64,000 bases of DNA from Closterium sp. Naga37s-1 (lineage: Eukaryota; Streptophyta; Zygnematophyceae; Desmidiales; Closteriaceae): NCBI GenBank assembly GCA_947471745.1, contig CANJKZ010000068.1:4045501-4109500 (forward strand), written 5' to 3'. The position numbers were made by a program, and so were the translations under genes. The notes under the pieces are model-generated. The model did not search any database, was not told where the DNA came from, and saw nothing but the letters and a program-made list of their open reading frames with translations. Of this stretch, positions 1-10,565 are shown piece by piece. Within the stretch, counting starts at the first letter, position 1, and each line of letters begins with the position of its first letter.

Positions 1-2576
1 GCGTAGCGGACTGCCTGGGGCCACAAGAACTGGGGGGCACCGGCATGGCACATGGAGGTCCGGGCAACCTCCATGACCAGGCCGATGCGACGCTCGGCTA
101 CCCCGTTCTGCTGCGGCGAGGCTGGTAACGTGTAAGACTGGATAATCCCCCGACCCTGACAGAACGTCTCCAGTCGAGTGGAAGAGAACTCACCACCACG
201 ATCCGAGTGTAGACGGAGCCCACACAGGCCCTGGGCGCCACCCCTCGCTAGTAGCCACGGCTCGAGGACGGTAGGCACGTCGGCCTTCCGTCGCAAAGGG
301 AAAACCGTGGTGTAGCGGGAGTAGTCGTCCACCACAATCAGGAAGTAGCGCTCCTGACGTGGGCCAAGGACCGGGGAGGGGCCCCAGACGTCCAAGTGCA
401 GGGTCTGGAAGGGAGACGTGGTGGGGGGGAACGAGGAGGAGTGAGGGGCAGCGCGCTGCCGACCCTCGACGCAAGGAGTGCACGGCGGCGCTGGAGAGCG
501 GGGAAGCGGGGCAAGCGACGCTGGGAGACCTGAGACCAGACGGTGACGTGCCATCCTACTGAGACGTGGGAACGACGGGTGACCTAGACGGTGGTGCCAG
601 AGGACCGACGCGTGGGTGAGGGACCGACAGTCACACGACACAGCGGCTACCTGACCTGACCTGACCAGACCTGACCCAGTGTGGTGGGACCCGGTGTGTA
701 GTGAGTACAGACCAGAGCCCGGCTCCCTGCGAAAGGTGGCCAGAGGGGCCCCAGTGGTACCGACTGTGCAGGAGGCAACTGACTCCTCTAAGGGAAAAGT
801 GGTGACTACTCCGAGGTCGTGGAGGTGGCTGACACCCACCAGGTTCCTAGAGAACGAGGGGGTGTAGTAACCTGTAAGGACCCCAGAGGGAGCAGCCGGA
901 CACGGGAGAGTGGTGGTGCTGCGAGCAACCACAGGTCCCACAGAGGGGTCGGCCAAGGCAACAGTGACGGGGGTGCGTAGTGGTGTGAGGTCGGCGCGGT
1001 CACGAAAGAAACAGCTGGACGCCCCAGAGTCGAGTGTGAACGACAGGGACGCAGTCTCGGTGGTCGAACCTGGACAAGCTACGCTAGCAGGGAAAGCACT
1101 AGCAACCTCTACAGCACCTAAGCTAGAGAAACAGGAATAGTACGCAAAATCATCAACAATAGAGTCATCGGCATACATCACAGACATAGAACGCACAGCC
1201 TCATCTAACTGAGGTGCAGTCATGCTATACAACTGCGGGCCAACAGAACGAGCCAGTGAGGCCCAATCGGGGACAGTGCGGGTGGGGCCAAACTGCGCAC
1301 GGTAGCGGTCAGTGAGCTGTGCAAAGCACTGACCCGGGGGGTGGAAGCGGCCACAAGGGTAGCCTCCACGCGGCCCAGTCAGCACCCTATACTGGCAGGG
1401 GGGGTGCTGGGCTGGACCACGCGACGTCCAGCTGGGCGGGCCGCTGCTGCTGACAGAGCTCCCGGGTCCAGGGGACCTCCACTGCTGCTGCGGCGTCTGC
1501 TGGCGCTGGCCCTGGAACTGCTGCTGCCGCTGCTGCTGTGGCTGCGGCTGCTGCGGCTGCTGCTGGTGAGGCTGCTGCTGCTGGGGGGCCCCACTACCTC
1601 CACCTCCACTGCCTCCTCCTCCGCCTCCTCCACCACTCCCACCCCCTCCACCTCCTCCACCACCACCCCCTACGCCACCTCCACCACCGCCCCCTCCGCC
1701 ACCCCCACCACCGCCCCCTCCGCCACCCCCACCACTGCCACCACCTCCTCCCTTCTTACCCCCCTTCTTGCCCCCTTTGTTGCCAAGGGCAACGGCTGCC
1801 ACCTCTGGTACAGTGGCAACAGACGCCGAATCGACAGGGGAAGCTAGGAAGGACGGAGCACATCCCTCAAAGATGGGGGGGAGGGCAGTACCGGAGGCAG
1901 CAGCAAGGGAACGGGCAAGGTCCTCAACAGCAGTGAGCCTCTTCTCAAAGAGGTCAATGGTGAGGGACATGGGGTTAACAGTGAGAAAGTGGTCACGGGC
2001 TGTAGCAAAACGGTCAGGGAGGCGGGTGGACAGCAGGTACAGTGTCATCCACATCGGGGGGGGGTTGGCGGCAAGTAGGGCATCATCAGGGGCAGCAGAA
2101 CGGAGCTGGGCATCAAGCGAGCGCAAGTGCAGCACAAGGTCAGGGACGCGGTGAAACGAGGGCAGGTCAGGAAATAGGAAGGGCAGTACAAGCCGACCGA
2201 GGGAAGCAGTGGTTGGGGTGGAATAACGTTTGACGACAGCATCAAACAGGCCCTTGGCCGTCACCTCCTGCTCGAAGTGCTGCTGCTCTGTCAGGGGCAG
2301 GAGATCGGTGATGGCGAGCACTGTGGCGTCGTCCCGCGCCGCCCACCGACTGGCCGCCAGCTGCAGCTTCTCAAAGCGAGCTTCCTCTTCGTCCGACGGG
2401 GAGGAACCTAAGGGGTCGGGTTCCTTCGGGGCTACGAGTTTGCCCGTGGCATGGTCCAGAAGGCGAACGTCGTTCTCGATCCTACTCCCTAGGAAAAGCT
2501 TGAGTTTGCGGAGCCATCCTGGGAAGTCTACCGGCCTACCCTCAGGATCAAACGTGAGAATACGAGAAGTGGCCAT
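1..2576 (-). CDS. Copia Gag-Pol polyprotein, uninterrupted, C-terminus outside the window
   Basis: The ATG at 2576 opens a frame that I followed codon by codon to base 1 without a stop, 858 codons. It begins MATSRILTFDPEG, like the other copies here. Domains in order: Gag (about residues 1-260); Lys- then Gly-rich tract (260-340); Gln-rich tract (340-365); a C-x13-C-x3-H-x4-C motif near 394-415; protease with DSGA near 516; the HHRLGHP zinc-binding/pre-integrase region near 660; and the integrase core with Asp in LDVWGP near 728, Asp in LHSDRGGEF near 790, and Glu in PQQNGVAERR near 825. Reverse transcriptase and RNase H would follow beyond the left edge. Among the copia copies here it is the only one with no visible break, so it is the best candidate for a working element. 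Confidence 0.88.
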   Translation of the reverse strand, partial: MATSRILTFDPEGRPVDFPGWLRKLKLFLGSRIENDVRLLDHATGKLVAPKEPDPLGSSPSDEEEARFEKLQLAASRWAARDDATVLAITDLLPLTEQQHFEQEVTAKGLFDAVVKRYSTPTTASLGRLVLPFLFPDLPSFHRVPDLVLHLRSLDAQLRSAAPDDALLAANPPPMWMTLYLLSTRLPDRFATARDHFLTVNPMSLTIDLFEKRLTAVEDLARSLAAASGTALPPIFEGCAPSFLASPVDSASVATVPEVAAVALGNKGGKKGGKKGGGGGSGGGGGGGGGGGGGGGGGGGGVGGGGGGGGGGGSGGGGGGGGSGGGGSGAPQQQQPHQQQPQQPQPQQQRQQQFQGQRQQTPQQQWRSPGPGSSVSSSGPPSWTSRGPAQHPPCQYRVLTGPRGGYPCGRFHPPGQCFAQLTDRYRAQFGPTRTVPDWASLARSVGPQLYSMTAPQLDEAVRSMSVMYADDSIVDDFAYYSCFSSLGAVEVASAFPASVACPGSTTETASLSFTLDSGASSCFFRDRADLTPLRTPVTVALADPSVGPVVARSTTTLPCPAAPSGVLTGYYTPSFSRNLVGVSHLHDLGVVTTFPLEESVASCTVGTTGAPLATFRREPGSGLYSLHTGSHHTGSGLVRSGQVAAVSCDCRSLTHASVLWHHRLGHPSFPRLSRMARHRLVSGLPASLAPLPRSPAPPCTPCVEGRQRAAPHSSSFPPTTSPFQTLHLDVWGPSPVLGPRQERYFLIVVDDYSRYTTVFPLRRKADVPTVLEPWLLARGGAQGLCGLRLHSDRGGEFSSTRLETFCQGRGIIQSYTLPASPQQNGVAERRIGLVMEVARTSMCHAGAPQFLWPQAVRY

Positions 2577-2735
2577 GGGAGGAGGCCCTGGCGCGAGGGC
2601 AATGAACGGGCACGCTCGGGTGGGGTCTAGTACGTTTGAGAGCGGTACCAGGTGGTTCAGTGAGGTGGATAGCGGCTGGTTACTGGTGTGGTGACGGGAA
2701 CGGGTGGGGCAGCAGCTCTCGCTGGTACAGGTGGG

Positions 2736-3012
2736 GCAGTGGGTGCAGTTCTGTGCGGTGCTGCGTGGTTCTGTGCAGTTCTGCCCTGTTCAGTGCGGTG
2801 CTGCACGGTTCTGTGCGAGGGAGAGTACCGGGTGGGGTAGCAGCTCTGGCTAGTGTGGGTGGGTCAGCAGGTAAGGTTCTGGGCGGCGCCGCACGATTCT
2901 GTGCTGTTCTGCGCAGTTCTGTGCGGTTCTGCCCGGTTCTGCGCGGTTCTGCACGGTTCAGTGCGGTTCTGCCCGGTTCTGCGCGGTTCTGCACGGTTCA
3001 GTGCGGTGGAGA
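2736..3012 (-). repeat. Tandem GC-rich repeats in the E1 leader
   Basis: On the plus strand short units such as gcggttctgc and ccggttctgc recur every 10-20 bases. They lie in the untranslated leader between primer site and Gag start. The rest of 2577-3100 shows no frame or signal I can support. Confidence 0.7.
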
Positions 3013-3100
3013 GTACGGGGTGGGGTAGCAGGGCGCTTCGGGTATTAAGTGGCTACGTTCCTAGGTCGGGGCACGGGGCGGTGGGCCCATAGGGTCGACT

Positions 3101-3112
3101 AGCTCTATACCA
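3101..3112 (-). other. Primer-binding site of E1
   Basis: Immediately inside the LTR the minus strand reads TGGTATAGAGCT. This resembles the usual initiator tRNA-Met primer site (TGGTATCAGAGC) with one base missing after TGGTAT. Its position directly after the LTR supports the call. Confidence 0.7.
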
Positions 3113-3241
3113 TGTCGAGACTAGAACGGGTGAAAAGATTGACTAAGGGAAACGAGATACAAGAGGATATAGCTAACCCTAGGAATATGAAATGGTACAC
3201 CTAGACTAACAAAAACTAAACATATAAAATATATGTTGACA
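3113..3241 (-). repeat. 5' LTR of E1 (129 bp)
   Basis: On the minus strand it starts TGTCAACATATATTTTATATG and ends TCTCGACA, with TG...CA termini. It is AT-rich against a GC-rich background. The TATATTTTATATG stretch is a plausible TATA region. The boundaries are set by the adjacent primer site at 3112 and by the change to GC-rich leader sequence at 3242. Confidence 0.75.
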
Positions 3242-4190
3242 AGCGGCCCGTCGCGCCCTCTTACGGCCCCGTAGCGGCCCCTCTCACGGCCCCTCTCACG
3301 GCCCTTCGCGGCCCCTTCAGGCCCCTCGCGGCCCCTTCGCGGCCCCGTCGCCGCCCTTCCAGGCCCCTCGCAGCCCCTCTCACGGCCCTTCGCGGCTCCC
3401 TCGCGGCCCCTCCGCCGCCCTTCGCGGCCCCTCTCACGGCCCTTCGCGGCCCCTTACCGCCCCTCGCGGCCCCTTCGCGGCCCCTCGCGGCCCCTTCACC
3501 GCCCCGTCACCGCCCTTTGCGGCCCTGTCGCCGCCCTTCACGGCCCCGTCGCCGCCCTTCGCGGCCCCTCGCGGCCCCTTCTCGGCCCCGTCGCCGCCCT
3601 TCGCGGCCCCTCACGGCCCCGTCTCGGCCCCGTCGCCGCCCTTCGCGGCCCCTCACGGCCCCTTCTCGGCCCCGTCGCCACCCTTCGCGGCCCCTCACGG
3701 CCCCTTCGCGGCCCCTTCACCGCCCTTAGCGGCCCCTTCTCGGCTCCTCCGCGGCCCCTTCTCGGCTCCCTCACGGACCTGCCGCCCCGCCGTCGCCGCC
3801 CCTGCAGCGGGAACCGCCACCGCCGGTGCCGCCGACAGCAGCAGCCGCCGCCGCCGCTACAGGGGCCGCAGCCGCCGCAGCCGCCGACAGCAGCAGCCGC
3901 CGCCGCCACAGCCGGGGCCGCAGCCGCCGCAGCCGCCGACAGCAGCAGCCGCTGCCGCCACTGCCGGGGCCGCAGCCGCCGACTGCAGCCGCCGCCGCCG
4001 CCGACAGCAGGGGCCGCCGCCGCCGTTCCGGCCCTGCCCTGCCGCCCTGTAGCGGCCCCGTCCCTGCCGGCGCGCCTCGGCCCTGCCCCACCACTTGCGG
4101 ACCTCTACCCGCCTGCCCTGGTAAGAGCACCGCCGAGCCGCGCCCCTACTGTTGCTACTGCTGCTGCTGCCCCTAGCCTGCTGCCACTGC
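3242..4190 (+). repeat. GC-rich tandem-repeat leader of A1
   Basis: From 3242 to about 3780 the sequence is built from GGCCCC/TCGCGG units of about 12 bp. From about 3790 to 4140 it turns to CCG/CAG triplet-rich sequence with repeated gccgacagcagcagccgcc blocks. It precedes the Gag start. Open frames here (Arg/Pro/Ala only) are compositional artefacts. Confidence 0.8.
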
Positions 4191-4194
4191 TGTC

Positions 4195-7100
4195 ATGGCT
4201 ACCCCTAGCGTTCTCGTCTTTGATGCTGAGGGTCGGGCTGTTGACTTTGAGGTCTGGGTCGATGATCTACAGCTTTTCCTACAGTGCGATAGGAAAGACG
4301 GTCTCTCACTGTTCGATCTCACGTCTGGCACCTCTGCTGCCCCTGCTGCCGATGCTGACAGCACTGTTCGCTCACAGTGGGCCACACGCGATGCTGCTGC
4401 CCGCCTTGCTGTGCGTAGTCACTTGCCGTCCTCTGAGCGCGCGCACTTTAGTCAGTACAAGAGTGCTAAGACCTTGTACGACGCTGTAGTTGCACGCTAC
4501 TCTTCCCCTGCCACTGCTGCCCTTAGCCGCCTCATGCTGCCGTACCTGTTCCCTGACCTAGCCGCCTTTCCCACAGTCGCTGACCTCATTACGCACCTTC
4601 GCACTAGTGACACCCGCTACCGTGCTGCGCTTCCTGCTGAGTTCTGCGCCAAGAACCCCCCCCCCATGTACATCACCCTCTACTACGTAGTCACCCGGCT
4701 CCCTGACTCCCTTCGCTCGGTCAGGGACCACTTCCTCTCTGTTTGCCCCACCACACTCACCGTTGACCTCCTCGAGGAGCGCCTCCTGGCAGCTGAGAAG
4801 AGTATAGTCGCTGTAGGAGCCTCTCGTGGTGACCCTCGTGCCCCCTTATTTGAGGGGTGCTCCCCCTCCCCCCTTTTGCCCTCTGTTGCCTCTGCTGCTG
4901 CCGTCGACTTCGTTGGCACCGAGTCGGTCGGCGCTGCGTCTGCCCCTAGCGGGAGACGCCGCACCGGCAAGGGCAAGGGGTGCAAGGGCGCTGGAGGGGC
5001 TGGCGGGGGCGGTGGAGGTGGCGGTGGAGGCGGCGGAGGGAGTGGGGGTGGCAGTGGGAGTGGTGGCGAGGGTGGGGGCTTCGGTGGCGGCGGTGGAGGC
5101 GGAGGCGGAGGCGGCGGTGGCGGTGGGAGCGGAGGAGGAGGCGGTGGCGGCGGTGGCGGAGGTGGCGGCGGCGGAGGTGGAGCTGGTCGGGGTGGCTCTG
5201 CGCAGCGGAGCGGCTTCGGTGGTGGTCAGCGCCAGCAGCAGCAGCGCACTCGTGAGTCCCCGCCCCCCCAGCAGCTTCGTGAGTGGTACGCTGCGCGTCA
5301 GCGGGGTGGGGGTGCTGGTCCCTGTGCCTACGTCCTGCGTACCGGCGACCGCACTGGTGAGCCGTGCGGTGGCCCGCACACCACCCACCGCTGCTTCGAC
5401 CGCCTGACGGACGCTTGGCGTCTCCAGTTCCCTGACGCCACTGAGATCCCCCGCTGGGGTGAGCTGCTTAGGTCGGGGGTTGCCATCTTTGATCTGGATT
5501 ATGATGCTATTCTTGCTGCCATGTATGTTGTGTCTACTAGTGATGAGGGTGACTGTTACCTGTGTGTTCCGCCTGACCCGTGCATTGAGGCTGCTGCTCT
5601 AGGTGCTGGTGAGGCTGCTGCTCTAGGTGCTAGTGCGTCTGCTGCCCCAGGTGCTGGTGAGTCTGCTCTCTCAGGTACCACGTCGGCTCAGGCCTTACAC
5701 ACCTTCACCCTTGACTCGGGTGCTTCCCGCTCCTTCTTTCGAGACCGCACCACGCTTACGCCGCTTAGTCGGCCAGTTGCGGTCTCCCTGGCGGACCCCT
5801 CTGGGGGTCCTGTCCTTGCCCACTTCTCCACTGTCTTACCGTATCCGGCGGCCCCCTCTGGCACCCTGTCAGGTCTCTACCTCCCCTCGTTCTCTACGAA
5901 CTTGGTGAGTGGTGCTGATCTACAGGATGGGGGGGTTGACCAGTTCACTCCTGCGAGTCAGCGGGTGACCCACTGTTCGTGTGCTCGGACGGGCCGACAC
6001 TTGGCCACGTTTACCCGTCAGCCGGGGTCGAGCCTCTACACACTGACTACTGAGTCTCCTCCTGTTGCTGATTCTGGTCAGGTAGCTGCGTCGGGTCAGG
6101 TGTTTGCTGCAGCGTCCAGGTCTGGTCCTGAGTCTGCTCCCTGCTCGTGTCGTCTCCTGTCCCACCAGACTCTCCTCTGGCACCACCGCCTTGGTCACCC
6201 CTCCCTGCCTCGCCTCCGAGGCATGGCCTCCCGTTACCTTGTCTCTGGTCTCCCCCGGTCCCTCCCTCCCCTCCCTCCGGGGCCTGCCCCTACCTGCGTT
6301 CCCTGCGTCGAGGGGCGGCAGCGCGCCGCTCCTCACTCCTCAGAGTTTCCTCCGACAGAGGCTCCGCTGCAGACTCTTCACATGGACGTGTGGGGCCCCG
6401 CCTGCGTCCGTGGCCTGGGTCACGAGCGTTTCTTCCTGTTGGTGGTTGACGACTACTCGCATTACACCACGGTTTTCCCCTTGCGCAGCAAGGGTGACGT
6501 CACTGGGGTGTTGATCGACTGGATCCGCGCAGCTCGTCTCCAGCTCAGAGAGAGTTTCGGCTCGGACTTTCCTGTTCTGCGTCTGCACTCTGACAGAGGC
6601 GGAGAGTTTTCCTCTGGCCTTCTGGGAGCCTTCTCTCGTGCACAGGGCATCCGCCATACGTTCACGCTTCCGGCCTCCCCCCAGCAAAATGGGATTGCTG
6701 AGCGCCGCATTGGCATGGTCATGGACGTCGCTCGTACGTCCATGATTCATGCGGCTGCTCCCCATTTTCTGTGGCCGTTCGCGGTTCAGTACGCGGCGCA
6801 TCAGATCAACCTTCAGCCCCGAGTCTCCTTGCCGGAGACCTCCCCTACTCTGCGGTGGACGGGGAAGGTTGGCGCTGCGTCTGCGTTTCGTGTCTGGGGA
6901 TCTCGGGCTTTTGTCCGCGACTTGTCTGCGGACAAGCTGTCCCCCCGCGCTGTTCCCTGCGTCTTCCTTGGCTTCCCCCCTGACGCGCCTGGTTGGCAGT
7001 TTTATCACCCCACCTCGCGCCGTGTTCTGTCCTCCCAGGACGTCACCTTTGACGAGTCGGTTCCTTACTACCGTCTCTTCCCCTACCGCACTGCGCCCCT

Positions 7101-10100
7101 CCCCCCGCCGCCGCTCTTCCTTGCGCCAGGTCCCCCCCCGGTAGACCCCCTTCCCCCTCAGGGTCCTGCCCCCTCAGGTGTGTCTCAGGTCGACGCAGTC
7201 GAGCCTGTCGAGGTAGCTGTTGACTCTGGTGCTGCTAGGGGTGCTGAGCCTGCGGGTGCGGAGTCTGGGGGTGCTGAGCCTGGGGGTGCTATGTCTGGGG
7301 GTGCTGAGTCTGGGGGTGCTGAGCCTGGGGGTGCTGAGTCTGGGGGTGCTGAGCCTGGGGGTGCGGAGCCTGAGGGTGCTGGGCCTGCTCGTGTGGAGTC
7401 TGGCGGTACTGGGTCTGGAGGTCCCTCGGGTGCTTCGTCCCGGCGGGAGCTGCCCTCTCCACAGGAGCTGCGCGGGTGGTTTGCTCGGCGCTGGAGCCGT
7501 GCTGCTGGAGCTGGAGGTTCTGCTGCTACTGAGGGTGTTGGTCCCACGAATCCCGGAGGTGCTCGTACTGGAGGTGCTGGAGCTGCTGGGCCTGGGGGTG
7601 CTCCTTGTGCTGGAGCTGCTGGCGGTGCTGGGGCTGGCGGTGCTACTGGAGTCAGTGCTACTGGAGCTGCTGGAGGTGCTGGAGCTGTGGCTGTTGAGTC
7701 TTCCAGTGGTCCGGCTGGAGCTGGAGCTGCTGGGGGTGTTGGCGCTGGAGGTGCTGCTGGCGCTGGTGCTTCTGAGGGTGCTGGAGTTGGCGGTGCTGCC
7801 GCTGGGGGTGCTACTGGTGCTGGTGCTGCCACTGGGGGTGCTGGTTCTGTCCCTGCTGGCTCTGGAGGCGCTGCGCGACCGCGGCCGTACTTCGTTCCGC
7901 TCCTTCAGCAGGTTCTTGGTCTCCCGCCTTCTACTGGTCTTACTCCTTCCTTCGAGTGTCCGCCGCCTGTCCAATCTGGGTCGCAGTTACAGCCCGCCTC
8001 CCCGCTGCCTGCTCCTTCTCCCTACACTGGTCCTACTGGAGGTCTTGCTGAGCGTCGTGAGCCTGCGTCTCGTCCTGCGTCGCCTGTTCGTGCTGCTCGC
8101 ACTAGTCGTCGTGTTCCGCGTCCGCGTCCTCCTGCGGTCCCAGGCACACACCAGATGGCGCTGCGTCCTTCCACTGCTCCACTGCGTGTCCCTTTGCCGT
8201 CCCCTCCAGAGTCCTCTCTTCCTGCTCTTGCTGACCCGGAGTCTGACTCCCTTCGTGCTGCCAGTCCTACTGTCACGCGTCTTCTGGCTACTTCAGTCAC
8301 TGACCCTTCCTTTGAGTCCACTGCTGCGTCTGCCTTAGTTGCTGAGCTTGTCGACTTTGCTGCTCGCTGTCGTCTAGACTACGCTGCTAGTCTTGTTGCT
8401 GAGTCTGAGTCTGTCTGTCCTCCGTCCGTCGGGGGTGAGTGTGCTCTTAGCACGGACGTCCTTGAGGACTGGCAGGAGGAGTTCCAGTGTTTTGCTGCTG
8501 CTTTGCCTCATCTCGTGTCCATGCTGATTGCACCTGAGGGAGACCCGGATGCACTAGACATCCCGACTCCTCGATCGTACGCTGAGGCGATCGAGGGTCC
8601 CTACTCCTCACAGTGGCAGTCAGCCATGGACGTAGAGATGGCTTCCAGGAAGTCCACAGGCACCTAAGTCGACGAGGTTCCCCCACCTGGGGCGAACATC
8701 GTCAGTGGCATGTGGATTTTCAGGGTGAAGCGGCCGCCGGGTTCTCCGCCTGTCTTCAAGGCGCGTTACGTGGCTCGAGGCTTCAGTCAGCGGCAGGGAG
8801 TTGACTACTTTCAGACCTTCTCTCCCACCCCGAAGATGACCACTCTTCGGGTGCTGCTGCACATAGCCGCTCAGCGCGACTACGAGCTTCACTCTCTTGA
8901 CTTCAGCACAGCTTTCTTGCAGGGCAGCCTGCACGAGGAGATCTGGCTGCGCCGCCCACCTGGCTTCACTGGGTCGTTTCCTCCTGGTACCCAGTGAAGC
9001 CTCCGGCGGCCAGTCTACGGTCTCCGCCAGGCGCCCCGTGAGTGGCACGACACACTGAGGACTACACTTGCGGCTCTTGGGTTTGCTCCTTCTACTGCCG
9101 ACCCGTCGCTGTTTCTACGCACCGACACCTCTTTGCCGCCGTTCTACATCCTCGTGTACGTCGACGACTTGGTCTTTGCCACTGCTGACACTGCTGGACT
9201 CGCCCACGTGAAGTCCGAGCTGCAGAAGAGACACACGTGCACAGACCTGGGTGAACTGCGCAGCTACCTTGGCTTGCAGATCACCCGGGACAGAGCACAG
9301 CGCACCATTACCCTGACTCAGTCACACATGGTGCAGCAGGTCCTTCAGCGCTTCGACTTCACGTACTCCTCGCCTCAGGCCACTCCTCTGTCTACTCGCC
9401 ACTCGCTCTCAGCTCTGCCTTCGGATGAGTCCGTGGAGCCGAGTGGCCCGTACCCAGAGCTTGTTGGCTGCCTCATGTACCTGATGACCTGCACTCGACC
9501 TGACCTTGCATACCCTCTTAGCATCTTGGCACGCTATGTTGCTCCTGGGAGACACCGACCAGAGCACATGGCTGCAGCGAAGAGGGTGTTGCGCTACTTG
9601 TGCAGTACGTCGGGCATGGGGCTAGTGCCTGGAGGGCGGCGTTCAGTGGTCCTCACAGGTCACGCAGACGCTTCTTGGGCTGACGACCAGGCTACGCAGC
9701 GGTTGTCACAGGGTTACACCTTCAGCCTTGGTTCCGGCTCTGTTTCGTGGCGGTCTACCCGCTCGTCTTCTGTTCTCGGCTCCAGCTGTGAGGCTGAGAT
9801 CTACGCAGGGGCCATGGCTGCACAGGAGCTACGCTGGCTCACCTACCTGCTGACTGACCTAGGAGAGCCGCCTTGTTCTCCTCCAGTTCTGTACGTAGAC
9901 AACAAGGCCATGCTGGCCTTGTGTCGGGAGCACAGACTGGAGCACAGAACGAAGCACATTGCTCTTCGCTACTTCCTTGCTCGTGAGCTGCAGCAGCGTG
10001 GTCACCTGCGCCTTGCTTACGTGGCCTCTCAGGCCAACACTGCTGATATCTTTACCAAGGCACTTCCGCCTTGTGATCATCAGCGCTTTTGTACGATGCT

Positions 10101-10140
10101 AGGTCTTGTGCCTACTTGGCCTCACTTGCTCACTGCTTGA
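4195..10140 (+). pseudogene. Copia Gag-Pol of A1, one frame with two premature stops
   Basis: A single frame runs from ATG 4195 to the TGA at 10138-10140, broken by TAA at 8665-8667 (Tyr in relatives) and TGA at 8995-8997 (Trp in relatives). Domains: Gag (residues 1-260); Gly-rich tract (about 262-340); an LREW module (about 357-373); C-x13-C-x3-H-x4-C (377-401); protease DSGA near 508; HHRLGHP near 662; integrase Asp near 730 (MDVWGP), Asp near 800 (LHSDRGGEF) and Glu near 833 (QNGIAERR). A Gly/Ala-rich linker of roughly 240 residues (7200-7900) with a second LREW-like module follows. Reverse transcriptase lies after the first stop and keeps YVDD at 9157-9168. RNase H has the YVDNKAM and NTADIFTKAL motifs. 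Apart from the two stops it looks intact, so inactivation is recent or the stops are sequence errors. Confidence 0.9.
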
Positions 10141-10327
10141 CCTTGCTTGTACTGTGATCCATCTATACCTGCACTTGCTTGTTTACCTTTATATATATAA
10201 TCTTGCATGTGAACAGGCCTTGTGGCCTTGAACTTGTGCTCGGAATGTGTGGTGACGTTGTGATCCACCCTGAGCTTACTGTGCTTTGCTTGACTGGTCT
10301 TGTGACCTCTTGTTCTCCCCCACTTTG

Positions 10328-10467
10328 CCTATGGGGGTGTGTCAAACTTATATGCTATAGTCTGTGTAGGCTGTAGTGGGGTTGACAATATAGGGTACAA
10401 CACTTTTAGGTTTTCCTACTTGTACCCACCTGTTTCCTAGTGCATTCATTCCCTCGTAATCTTCACA
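10328..10467 (+). repeat. Polypurine tract and 3' LTR of A1
   Basis: The tract ccTATGGGGGTG at 10328-10339 is followed by an LTR at 10340-10467 that starts TGTCAAACTTATATG and ends AATCTTCACA. The same tract-plus-LTR arrangement recurs at the 3' ends of A2, C and D. The LTR is clearly homologous to A2's 124-bp LTRs but more diverged. Confidence 0.85.
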
Positions 10468-10472
10468 TGCAG

Positions 10473-10565
10473 CGGGGTAGTTCATATGGGGTACAACACT
10501 TTAGGGTTTCCTACGTGTACTCCTCATGCTGCTCAATGCCATCATTCCCCGTTCTACCTTTCACA
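10473..10565 (+). repeat. 5'-truncated copia LTR fragment
   Basis: Just after A1's 3' LTR lies a second, diverged copy of the 3' part of a similar LTR. It contains GGGGTACAACACTTTAGG and ends CTTTCACA. Its own upstream half is missing. It may be the target into which A1 inserted. Confidence 0.5.

Larger units (their letters stand above)
1..3241 (-). mobile_element. Ty1/copia retrotransposon E1 (5' part; 3' part lies left of the window)
   Basis: Read on the minus strand, the order is 5' LTR (3241-3113), primer-binding site (3112-3101), GC-rich leader, then a Gag-Pol frame from 2576 to base 1. The 3' half of Pol and the 3' LTR lie outside the window. The LTR abuts sequence at 3242 that looks like the middle of another copia leader. 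E1 therefore probably sits inside the leader of element A1, and bases 3242-3246 (agcgg) would be one copy of its target duplication. That nesting is inference, because the left flank is not visible. Confidence 0.85.
3242..10467 (+). mobile_element. Ty1/copia retrotransposon A1 (5' LTR not visible)
   Basis: The order is GC-rich leader, Gag-Pol frame (4195-10140), untranslated tail, polypurine tract (10328-10339) and 3' LTR (10340-10467). The expected 5' LTR and primer site are missing at the left, where E1's LTR begins at 3241. They would lie left of the window if E1 is nested in the leader. The coding part is nearly intact and closely related to A2. Confidence 0.88.

Noticed and set aside
7220..8338. 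Leu/Val-rich frame opposite in phase to the A1 linker, and similar ones at 51467-52717 and 60710-62092
   Set aside because: These are out-of-phase readings of GGT/GCT-rich codons of the Gly/Ala linker, not membrane proteins.
8665..8997. Programmed readthrough of the two stops in A1
   Set aside because: The stops fall inside the region leading into and within reverse transcriptase, and sister copies have Tyr and Trp codons there, so mutation or error is simpler.
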